Of a stretch of 15,695 nt of DNA, positions 6,182 through 11,487 are shown piece after piece; positions within the stretch are counted from its first letter, which is position 1; each line of letters starts with the position of its first letter. The notes under the pieces are model-generated. The model was not told the DNA's origin. It searched no databases and worked only from the letters and a program-made list of their open reading frames with translations. This DNA comes from an uncultured Caulobacter sp. (lineage in GTDB: Bacteria > Pseudomonadota > Alphaproteobacteria > Caulobacterales > Caulobacteraceae): contig CALALX010000043.1 in assembly GCA_937925635.1 (NCBI GenBank), positions 1 to 15,695 on the forward strand. Direction: 5' to 3'. The translations under genes and the position numbers were made by a program.

Positions 6182-6676
6182 TCAGCTGAACGTGTCGCGC
6201 AGAATCCGCTCCAGCCACCGCGCGTCGACTTCGTCGAAGGCCGCCGGCTGGTCGCTGTCGACGTCGAACACCGCGATCAGCGCGCCGTCCTTGCCGAACA
6301 CCGGGACCACGACCTCGCTCTGGGAGCGGCCGTCGCAGGCGATGTGGCCCGGGAAGGCGTGGACGTCGGGGACCAGCTGCGTCTGGCCGCTCGCCGCCGC
6401 CGCGCCGCAGACGCCGCGGCCGAAGGCGATCCGCAGGCAGCCGAGCGTGCCCTGGTAGGGGCCGACGACCAGCTCGTTCCCCTTCGCCGGATCGACGACA
6501 TAGAAGCCGGTCCAGAAATAGTGGTCGAAGCTGCTGGCCAGCATTGAGGCCACCGTCGCCATGCGCGCGATGACATTCGGCTCTCCGTCGAGCACCGCGG
6601 CGATCTCGGCCGCCACCTCGGCGTAGCGAGCCTCGCGGTCGGCGGACAGGGTGAGGTCGTTGAAGGCTTCGGCCAT
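6182..6676 (-). CDS. msrC: free methionine-R-sulfoxide reductase (GAF domain)
   Basis: Encodes 164 residues, the full length of the fRMsr (YebR/MsrC) family. The single GAF domain shows WTGFYVVD (56-63), GPYQGTLGCLRIAFGRGVCG (72-91) and the signature DVHAFPGHIACD (104-115), followed by SEVVVPVF. The three catalytic cysteines are Cys80, Cys90 and Cys114; their spacing of 10 and 24 equals that of Cys84, Cys94 and Cys118 in the E. coli enzyme. It reduces the R epimer of free methionine sulfoxide in the cytoplasm with electrons from thioredoxin. The start at 6676 was preferred to longer upstream ATGs because it matches the family N-terminus; those would overlap the divergent EVE gene. The stop codon lies inside a perfect 12-bp palindrome, GTTCAGCTGAAC (6180-6191). 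Confidence 0.95.
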   Translation of the reverse strand: MAEAFNDLTLSADREARYAEVAAEIAAVLDGEPNVIARMATVASMLASSFDHYFWTGFYVVDPAKGNELVVGPYQGTLGCLRIAFGRGVCGAAAASGQTQLVPDVHAFPGHIACDGRSQSEVVVPVFGKDGALIAVFDVDSDQPAAFDEVDARWLERILRDTFS

Positions 6677-6761
6677 GGGCGCGATATGGCCGCCGCCTTG
6701 CCCCTTCGCAAGCGCGGAGTCGGCGGCTAGCGTCGGCGCCGCATTGAGGGAGCGGCGCGCG

Positions 6762-7178
6762 ATGGCCCATTGGCTGGTGAAATCGGAACCGGACGTGTTC
6801 GGCTGGGACGACCTGGTCAAGGCGGGACCGAAGGGCGAGCCCTGGACCGGCGTGCGCAACCACACCGCCAAGCTGAACCTGATGGCCATGAAGGCCGGCG
6901 AACAGGTGTTCTTCTACCACTCCCAGGCCGGCAAGGAGATCGTCGGCGTCGCGCAAGTGGTCCGCGAGCACTACCCCGACCCGACGGACGAGACCGCGCG
7001 GTTCGTCTGCGTCGACCTGAAGGCCGTGAAGCCTCTGCCCCGCCCCTTTTCCCTGGCCGAGGCCAAGGCCGATCCGGCGCTGGAGACGATGTCGCTGATC
7101 ACCAGCTTCCGCCTGTCGGTGCAGCCGGTGACGGACGAGGAGTGGGCGCACATCCTGAAGGTGACAGGCGTGACCTAG
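6762..7178 (+). CDS. EVE domain protein (thymocyte nuclear protein 1-like)
   Basis: Encodes 138 residues, all one EVE domain of the PUA superfamily. Family motifs are WLVKSEPDVFGWDDL (4-18), WTGVRNHTAKLNL (28-40), GEQVFFYHS (46-54), VGVAQVVREHYPDPT (61-75) and the C-terminal FRLSVQPVTDEEW (116-128). The start at 6762 fits the family N-terminus and follows GAGGGA by about 10 nt; the in-frame ATG at 6651 would overlap msrC. EVE domains form an aromatic pocket thought to recognise modified bases in DNA or RNA. Stand-alone versions like this are widespread, and their role in alphaproteobacteria is not settled. The gene is divergent from msrC, with 85 bp between starts. No restriction or nuclease gene is nearby to hint at a defence role. 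Confidence 0.92.
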   Translation: MAHWLVKSEPDVFGWDDLVKAGPKGEPWTGVRNHTAKLNLMAMKAGEQVFFYHSQAGKEIVGVAQVVREHYPDPTDETARFVCVDLKAVKPLPRPFSLAEAKADPALETMSLITSFRLSVQPVTDEEWAHILKVTGVT

Positions 7179-7182
7179 CCGC

Positions 7183-7283
7183 CTGCCATCCCGGCCGAAG
7201 CGGAGCGGAGCGCCGGGACCCAGAAGCCGACGCACGGCGACGGCTGGTTCCCGGGTCGGCCCGGCGACCGCCCGGGATGACAG
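7183..7283. repeat. 101-bp palindromic intergenic repeat
   Basis: The ends are inverted copies: CTGCCATCCCGG (7183-7194) against CCGGGATGACAG (7272-7283), 11 of 12 pairing. Inside, GGGACCCAGAAGCCG and CGGCTGGTTCCC can pair imperfectly. The element fills nearly the whole gap between the convergent EVE and SIMPL genes. It resembles the GTCATCCCGGG-type REP units I recall from many alphaproteobacterial genomes, and may serve as a bidirectional terminator. Confidence 0.65.
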
Positions 7284-7292
7284 TCGTGGACG

Positions 7293-8039
7293 CTACCGCA
7301 CCAGCTCGAACGTCGCGTTGACGTCGATGCGGACCTTCAGTTCGCCGGCCTCGACCGGCGTCGACTCGGCCTTGTCGAAGCGGGCCATGGCCACCATCGG
7401 CATCGGCGGCGGCGGACTGTAGCCGCCACCTTCGCTGAAGGTGACCAGCCGCGCCACGCGATAGCCCATGGCCTTGGCGTAGAGGTCGGCCTTGGCCTGC
7501 AGCGCCTTGACCGCGTCGAGGCGGGCGGCGTCCTCGGCCGCGCCGGAGTTCTGCAGCCCAAAGCCGAGGCCGCCGATGTTGGTGGCGCCCGAGCCGACCG
7601 CCGCGTCGACCGCCCGGCCGAGCTTGCCCAGGTCGCGGACCACGATGGTGACGGTGTTGCTGGCCTGGTAGCCGGTCAGTCGCGGCGGCAGGTTCTCCTG
7701 GTAGACATACTGCGGGCTCAGGTTCAGGCCGCTGGTCTGGATGTCGCGGTCGGCGATTCCGCCCGTCTTCAGGGCCGCGATGACCTGGTTCATCTTGACC
7801 GCGTTCAGGCGCATGGCCTCGGCCGCCGTCGGGGCCTCGGTGGTCACGCCCAGGCTGATCGTCGCCTGATCCGGTCGCACGCGGGTCTCGCCATAGGCCG
7901 AGAGGTTCAGCGTGGTGGCGCGGAACACGGCGTCGGCCGCCGTCGGGGCGGCCGATTGGGCGAGCGCGGAACCGGCGACGCCGAGGCTGCCGGCAACGAG
8001 GAAGGCCGAGACGGCCGCGGCCCGGAAGAGGGCTTTCAT
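7293..8039 (-). CDS. periplasmic SIMPL-domain (DUF541/BP26-like) protein
   Basis: Encodes 248 residues. The start at 8039 is backed by GGAGACC about 7 nt upstream and by a clean Sec signal peptide, cleaved after ALA at about residue 27; the frame is open 22 codons further without a signal. The mature part is a single SIMPL domain: AYGETRVRPDQATISLGV (48-65), AAEAMRLNAVKMNQVIAAL, DIQTSGLNLSPQY, GYQASNTVTIVVRDLGKLG, and DAVKALQAKADLYAKAMG. It ends with two strands, including VRIDVNATFELV. Relatives include Brucella BP26/Omp28, which forms channel-like oligomers, and E. coli YggE, linked to oxidative stress. The exact role is unknown. A proline-rich insert (YSPPPPMPM) lies before the last strands. 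The tRNA gene 123 bp upstream is on the same strand. Confidence 0.88.
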   Translation of the reverse strand: MKALFRAAAVSAFLVAGSLGVAGSALAQSAAPTAADAVFRATTLNLSAYGETRVRPDQATISLGVTTEAPTAAEAMRLNAVKMNQVIAALKTGGIADRDIQTSGLNLSPQYVYQENLPPRLTGYQASNTVTIVVRDLGKLGRAVDAAVGSGATNIGGLGFGLQNSGAAEDAARLDAVKALQAKADLYAKAMGYRVARLVTFSEGGGYSPPPPMPMVAMARFDKAESTPVEAGELKVRIDVNATFELVR

Positions 8040-8161
8040 GATCAGGTCTCCAGTGCGGGGCGAAGAGAAGCGGCCCCCTCGCTTGTTGTGTCGCAAGTCC
8101 CACATGAACCGCAGCTTTAAGGCGCGTTGGCGGCTGCTCAGGGATTGGAAGATGGCGGAAG

Positions 8162-8237
8162 TGGTAGGCCCGGAGGGACTCGAACCCCCAACCAGACCGT
8201 TATGAGCGGTCGGCTCTAACCATTGAGCTACGGGCCC
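8162..8237 (-). tRNA. tRNA with CAU anticodon, probably tRNA-Ile2
   Basis: A full 76-nt cloverleaf with encoded CCA. Acceptor GGGCCCG pairs with CGGGCCT, the D arm is GCTC/GAGC, the anticodon stem GACCG/CGGTC closes the loop CTCATAA (anticodon CAT), and the T arm is GGGGG-TTCGAGT-CCCTC. The CAU anticodon allows elongator Met, initiator Met or the Ile tRNA whose C34 becomes lysidine. Initiator features (1-72 mismatch, GGG/CCC anticodon stem) are absent. Pairs C4-G69 and C5-G68, known TilS determinants in E. coli, and the overall likeness to E. coli tRNA-Ile2 favour Ile. The 1-72 pair is an unusual G-U. Confidence 0.92.
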
Positions 8238-8254
8238 CCGAAGCGCTCCCGCCG

Positions 8255-8280
8255 GTTAGCACGGGGGCGGACGGCGACAA
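8255..8280 (-). promoter_or_regulatory. promoter of the tRNA gene, Caulobacter type
   Basis: On the minus strand TTGTCGC (8274-8280), a 13-nt spacer and GCTAAC (8255-8260) fit the Caulobacter housekeeping consensus TTGACGS-N10-14-GCTANAWC with one mismatch in each box. Transcription would begin about 10 nt before the mature tRNA 5' end, as expected for a tRNA gene. Confidence 0.55.
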
Positions 8281-8293
8281 AGGGCGCCGCGCG

Positions 8294-8761
8294 CTACAGC
8301 CCGCCCTTCACAAGCGCCGCCTCGAGGCGGATGGCGATTTCTCGGCCGGGCAGGACGCCGGGACCTTCCATGAGGGCGGCGTAGGCCAGGTCGCCGTGTT
8401 TGGCGCCCGCGGACTTCGGGGCCGGGCCGGACGCCCAGGCGACGCGATTCTCACCATTGGGACCGCTGTCGCAGCTGACGGTGCGCGTCTCGCCGGCGGC
8501 GGCCAGCTTGCCGAGCGCCTCGGCGCTGAGGCTCGCCTCGCCCTGGCAGGACGGCAGCGGCCGGCGGCAATTGGCGTGGGTCCCGTAGCGGTAGACGACG
8601 TCGCCGCCGCCCTTCGTCACCAGCAGCACGCAGGTGTTGGGATCGCCGACCGCCTCGCCGACGGCGGCGTCCAGCTTGTTCACGTCGACGCCCTTGGGCG
8701 CCTGGTCGCAGGCGGCCAACAGGGCGAGGATGGGCAGGGTCAGATAGAGGGCGCGGGTCAT
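8294..8761 (-). CDS. small lipoprotein of unknown function
   Basis: Encodes 155 residues. It opens with a lipoprotein signal, MTRALYLTLPILALLAAC, giving Cys18 as the lipidated residue, followed by Asp19. In E. coli an Asp at this position would retain the protein in the inner membrane. The mature part has four cysteines (44, 65, 72, 97) that could form two disulfides. It has a strand-like core (TCVLLVTKGGGDVVYRYG) and a C-terminal helix (EIAIRLEAALVKGG). I recognise no domain; the length and signal suggest a family-restricted envelope protein. It starts 54 nt after panD on the same strand and may be co-transcribed with it. Confidence 0.75.
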   Translation of the reverse strand: MTRALYLTLPILALLAACDQAPKGVDVNKLDAAVGEAVGDPNTCVLLVTKGGGDVVYRYGTHANCRRPLPSCQGEASLSAEALGKLAAAGETRTVSCDSGPNGENRVAWASGPAPKSAGAKHGDLAYAALMEGPGVLPGREIAIRLEAALVKGGL

Positions 8762-8815
8762 CGAACGAGCATGCCCCGCATGGCCGCCGCGCTCAACCGT
8801 GCATTCGGGGACCGA

Positions 8816-9172
8816 TCAGGCCGCGCGCTTCTGCTCGTTGGCGTCGTCGAGCAGGACGACGGTCGGGTTATAGTTGCGGGCCTCTTCCGCCGGCAGCTGG
8901 CAGTAGGTGACGACGATGATCTTGTCGCCCTTCTGCACGAGACGGGCGGCGGCGCCGTTGACGCCGAACACCTTGGAACCCCGCGGCGCCTCGATGGCGT
9001 AGGTGGTGAAGCGGGCGCCGTTGGTGATGTTCAGCACATCGACCTGCTCATGCGGCAGGATGCCGGACGCGTCGAGTAGATCGCGGTCGATGGCGATCGA
9101 GCCTTCATAGTCGAGGTCGGCCTGGGTCACCGTGGCGCGGTGCAGCTTGGCCTTCATCATGGTCAGCAGCAT
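8816..9172 (-). CDS. panD: aspartate 1-decarboxylase precursor
   Basis: Encodes 118 residues, slightly shorter than the 126 of E. coli. PanD makes beta-alanine from L-aspartate for pantothenate and hence CoA synthesis in the cytoplasm. The zymogen cleaves itself between Gly24 and Ser25 (DYEGSIAID), converting Ser25 into the pyruvoyl cofactor. Lys9, His11, Arg54 and Tyr58 fall at the same positions as in the E. coli enzyme. The conserved GAARLVQKGDKIIVVTYCQL and YNPTVVLLDDAN complete the fold. The start at 9172 gives the canonical MLxTMxxxKLHR N-terminus and follows a GAAGGTGAAG stretch. No panB or panC lies nearby. A strong Caulobacter-type promoter is seen at 9244-9272, giving a leader of about 65 nt. 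Confidence 0.97.
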   Translation of the reverse strand: MLLTMMKAKLHRATVTQADLDYEGSIAIDRDLLDASGILPHEQVDVLNITNGARFTTYAIEAPRGSKVFGVNGAAARLVQKGDKIIVVTYCQLPAEEARNYNPTVVLLDDANEQKRAA

Positions 9173-9243
9173 CGGGTCTTCACCTTCGATCGTCGGAGTA
9201 GATCGCGGCGCCGCACAAACATGGGCCGCCTTGGGAGGCAGGG

Positions 9244-9272
9244 GATATAGCGGCTCCGAGATGACGTTTCAA
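9244..9272 (-). promoter_or_regulatory. promoter of panD, Caulobacter type
   Basis: On the minus strand TTGAAAC (9266-9272) is followed after 14 nt by GCTATATC (9244-9251). The -10 is a perfect match to the Caulobacter consensus GCTANAWC and the -35 matches five of seven positions. No other gene lies between it and panD. Confidence 0.6.
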
Positions 9273-9362
9273 TTGCGGTGCAACATGACGTCGCGGGAGA
9301 TCGGCGACCCAGGTTGCTTTACGCGTGCGTCAACCTTCTGGATTCATTCAGGAACCCACCGC

Positions 9363-9390
9363 TTGCGTTTTTTCGCAGAACAAAGCTATC
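9363..9390 (+). promoter_or_regulatory. candidate promoter of the DUF3828-like gene
   Basis: TTGCGTT (9363-9369) and GCTATC (9385-9390) are 15 nt apart, one more than the usual Caulobacter spacing, in an AT-richer stretch. The -10 ends 26 nt before the start codon. Together with the panD promoter it would make 9173-9416 a divergent control region. Confidence 0.35.
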
Positions 9391-9416
9391 GCCGACAGAT
9401 TGTTCCGGGGACCTTC

Positions 9417-9884
9417 ATGCGCGCCATCCTGATCGCCGCCCTGCTCATGCTTTCGCCGGTCGTGGCGGCGGCCCAGTCGCTCGACGACGAGCCCGAGGTC
9501 TACGTCGCCAGCGTCTACGACCGGCTGTCGAAGGACCAGAACTTCGACGCGCCCGAGGCCCTCTACACCCCGCGCCTGCAGGCGCTGTGGAAGGACATGC
9601 GGAAGGACGCCGGCGACGAGGTCGGTCGCGTCGACTTCTTCTTCTGGACCAACTCCCAGGACGGGTCGTTGTCGGGCTTCTCCTTCATCGGCCAGCCGGT
9701 CGAGCAGAACGCGAACCGCAGGATCGTGACGGCGCGGTTCCGCAACATGGACCGCAGCGAGGTCATCGCCTTCTACTGGGAGAGGATCGACGGCCGCTGG
9801 CGGCTGGACGACGTGCAGTCGCTGGGCGAGGACGGCTGGACCCTGTCGGTGCTGCTCAAGTACGGCTGGGCGGCGAGGGAGTGA
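9417..9884 (+). CDS. secreted DUF3828-like protein
   Basis: Encodes 155 residues. The start at 9417 gives a Sec signal peptide (MRAILIAALLMLSPVVAAAQ, cleaved near residue 19) with a weak GGGGA site upstream; the frame is open to 9132, but that extension is not signal-like and overlaps panD. The mature protein starts with helices around YVASVYDRL and FDAPEALYTPRLQALWKDM, then DFFFWTNSQD, and ends with strands: RRIVTARFRN (101-110), SEVIAFYWERIDGRWRLDDVQ (114-134) and WTLSVLLKYGW. The WRLDDV turn and the helix-then-strands layout resemble DUF3828/NTF2-like periplasmic proteins. The function is unknown. It stands alone, divergent from panD and convergent with the VOC gene. Confidence 0.75.
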   Translation: MRAILIAALLMLSPVVAAAQSLDDEPEVYVASVYDRLSKDQNFDAPEALYTPRLQALWKDMRKDAGDEVGRVDFFFWTNSQDGSLSGFSFIGQPVEQNANRRIVTARFRNMDRSEVIAFYWERIDGRWRLDDVQSLGEDGWTLSVLLKYGWAARE

Positions 9885-9889
9885 CATCC

Positions 9890-9989
9890 GGGACTGCTTC
9901 GGGCGATAGCCCGTAGCTGTCCCTCGATACCGACTGACGCTGTTGAGGGACAGGACATCGCGCCCCTGCGGGCCGCGCTATCCAGTCCC
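9890..9989. repeat. 100-bp branched palindrome between convergent genes
   Basis: Four nested stems are visible: GGGACTG (9890-9896) with CAGTCCC (9983-9989); GATAGC (9905-9910) with GCTATC (9977-9982); GCCCG (9909-9913, overlapping the previous stem by two bases) with CGGGC (9969-9973); and CTGTCCCTC (9917-9925) with GAGGGACAG (9945-9953) around a 19-nt loop. It begins 6 nt after one stop codon and ends 2 nt before the other. Likely a REP-like element doubling as terminator. Confidence 0.65.
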
Positions 9990-9991
9990 CG

Positions 9992-10381
9992 CTACGCCTC
10001 CAGCCGCCAGGGCGGAAACCGCCGAGCCCCAGGCGCCGAATAGAGGCAGACCAGGTTTCCGGTCGGATCGCGCAGATAGGCCTCGCGCCAAAGCCAGCGC
10101 TGGTCGACGGGATCGGCCTCGAAGGCGATCCCCTGCCCCTTCAGCCGCGCCACGGTCTCGTCCAACGCGTCTTCCTCGAAGTAGATCACCGTCTGGCGCA
10201 CGGCCGAGGCGTCCGGGTCGCGGTGGAGGGAGAAGGTGGCCGGCTCGCCCCCGTCGGCGTCAGGGCATTCGAAGCGCACATAGTGTTCGGCCTGCACGAT
10301 CAGCCTAAGGCCCAGGGCCTCGTAGAAGGCGGTTGAGGCGGCGAGATCGCGGGCCGCGGCGGTGACCTGGTTCAGTCTCAT
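9992..10381 (-). CDS. VOC-fold (glyoxalase/bleomycin-resistance-like) protein
   Basis: Encodes 129 residues of the vicinal oxygen chelate fold, with two beta-alpha-beta-beta-beta units: MRLNQVTAAARDLAASTAFYEALGLR at the N-terminus and VIYFEEDALDETVARLKGQG through REAYLRDPTGNLVCLY in the second half. Classic metal ligands appear altered: the first His position carries Asn4-Gln5, and the usual Glu after DPxGN is replaced in VCLY. It may therefore bind a ligand without a metal, or use other residues. The substrate is unknown. The gene lies 34 nt downstream of the winged-helix regulator gene on the same strand and may be the last gene of that operon, although its own ribosome site is poor. Confidence 0.85.
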   Translation of the reverse strand: MRLNQVTAAARDLAASTAFYEALGLRLIVQAEHYVRFECPDADGGEPATFSLHRDPDASAVRQTVIYFEEDALDETVARLKGQGIAFEADPVDQRWLWREAYLRDPTGNLVCLYSAPGARRFPPWRLEA

Positions 10382-10415
10382 GGAACGCAGGTATGTCGCC
10401 GCCCCCGGATTTCAA

Positions 10416-10715
10416 TCACCGCCCTTCGACAAGCTTTCCGATCGCGTCGAGGTAGGCCGCGAACGCCTTACGGCCCGCCTCGGTCAAGGTCAGGGTGGTC
10501 AGCGGCTTGCGGTTCACGAAGCTCTTGTCGACGGCCACGAAGCCGGCGTCCTCAAGCTTGCGCAGATGGGCGGAGAGGTTGCCGTCGGTGGCCTGCAGCC
10601 TGGCCTTGAGGGTGTTGAAGTCGGCCGACCCCGCCCCCGAGAGATAGGCCATGATCCCGAGGCGGATCCGGCCGTGGATCACCTCGTCGATGCCTTCGAT
10701 GTCGAAGCCTTCCAT
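10416..10715 (-). CDS. small winged-helix transcriptional regulator
   Basis: Encodes 99 residues, essentially a single winged-helix domain of the PF13601 type (MarR/ArsR-like). The first helix is IDEVIHGRIRLGIMAYL (9-25), then FNTLKARLQATDGNLSAHLRKLEDAGFV, where residues 42-57 form the recognition helix. The wing is KSFVNRKPLTTLTLTEAGRKAF (64-85), a pattern typical of this family. No effector domain is present. The start at 10715 has AGGAAA 9 nt upstream and lies 14 nt after the stop of the membrane protein gene, so the two form an operon. Such pairs recur in proteobacteria. The palindrome at 11411-11427, 55 nt upstream of the operon, is a plausible binding site, implying autoregulation. The longer open frame to 11177 is a shadow of the membrane gene. 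Confidence 0.9.
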   Translation of the reverse strand: MEGFDIEGIDEVIHGRIRLGIMAYLSGAGSADFNTLKARLQATDGNLSAHLRKLEDAGFVAVDKSFVNRKPLTTLTLTEAGRKAFAAYLDAIGKLVEGR

Positions 10716-10729
10716 GACGCGGCTTTTCC

Positions 10730-11356
10730 TCAGACGATGTCCGTCGGTTCCTGACGCATCAGGATCAAGCCGGGAACCACGGCCAGCAGAAACAGGCAGG
10801 CGGCGTAGCCCAGCATCTGTTCGTTGATCCCGCTGAGGAAGCCCATGCCCACGGCGGCGGCGAAGGAGCCGAGCGCCGTCAGCTTGATCCACAGTTTGCC
10901 GGACATGTCGCCGGCCACCATCCAGGCGGCGCCGTAGAGGGCGAAGATCACGGTCGGGAAGATGTTCATCACCTCCCAGTGCCCGGTGCGGTAGCTGTAG
11001 GCCATCATGCCCATCCACATGGCGAGGATGGCGAAGCCGACGCCCGACCAGGCTGATCCGGTCGCCCTGTTGACGCCGGCGCTGAAGCCGGGCCGCTTCG
11101 AGGCGCGGCGAACCAGCAGGGTGCAGACCACGCCGAACACCGCCGCCGCGCCCAGCCAGTTGAACAGGAAGCCCCATTCGGAGACCGCCAGCAGGCCGGT
11201 CGCGATCATCCAGTGTCCGACCGAGGCGAGGCCGAAGATCAGGCCGGCGGCGACCATGTTGCCGCCGAACAGCAGCGGCGTGGCGCTGCCCTCCTGGGCC
11301 AGGGCCTTCATGAAGGCGATGTCGTCCTTCAGGGTCTGCATCTTCTCATCGGTCAT
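10730..11356 (-). CDS. six-helix membrane protein paired with a regulator
   Basis: Encodes 208 residues. A charged N-terminal helix (MTDEKMQTLKDDIAFMKALAQEG) is followed by about six hydrophobic segments: LLFGGNMVAAGLIFGLASVG, a long one across LFNWLGAAAVFGVVCTLLV, WSGVGFAILAMWMGMMAY, IFPTVIFALYGAAWMVAG, LTALGSFAAAVGMGFL and YAACLFLLAVVPGLILM. I recognise no enzymatic or transporter signature. It is the first gene of the operon with the winged-helix regulator. The recurrence of this arrangement suggests the two act together, either with the membrane protein as the regulated product or as a sensor. AGGAGGG lies 8 nt before the ATG. The second Met (residue 6) is a less likely start. Confidence 0.85.
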   Translation of the reverse strand: MTDEKMQTLKDDIAFMKALAQEGSATPLLFGGNMVAAGLIFGLASVGHWMIATGLLAVSEWGFLFNWLGAAAVFGVVCTLLVRRASKRPGFSAGVNRATGSAWSGVGFAILAMWMGMMAYSYRTGHWEVMNIFPTVIFALYGAAWMVAGDMSGKLWIKLTALGSFAAAVGMGFLSGINEQMLGYAACLFLLAVVPGLILMRQEPTDIV

Positions 11357-11410
11357 CGAAGCGGCCCTCCTGGCCCCATGGCGTCGCGTGATTCATCGTC
11401 TAGGCCACGT

Positions 11411-11427
11411 ACTTTGCATTGTAAAGT
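11411..11427. promoter_or_regulatory. candidate operator palindrome
   Basis: ACTTTGCATTGTAAAGT is a 17-bp palindrome with a single mismatched pair (G6/T12). It lies in the most AT-rich part of the divergent region, 55 nt from the membrane-protein start and 60 nt from the GST start. On the minus strand it overlaps TTTACA, which with TAGACG 17 nt downstream could be a weak promoter. The best candidate ligand is the winged-helix regulator encoded in the operon. Confidence 0.5.
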
Positions 11428-11487
11428 GCTTTCTCATAGACCGACGCTACGGCGCCGAGGCCCGATGCGGGAAACGGGAGCGACGCG

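Noticed and set aside
6762..7178. EVE domain protein as part of a modified-DNA restriction or defence island
   Set aside because: No nuclease, methylase, ATPase or mobile gene lies nearby and the neighbours are housekeeping genes; stand-alone EVE proteins are widespread.
8162..8237. tRNA gene as an attachment site for an integrated element
   Set aside because: No integrase gene and no repeated tRNA 3' end was found on either side; the flanks are ordinary genes.
10416..11177. Extended 253-residue reading of the winged-helix gene
   Set aside because: The extra N-terminal part is an out-of-frame shadow of the membrane protein gene; the 99-residue form has its own ribosome site and covers the whole domain.
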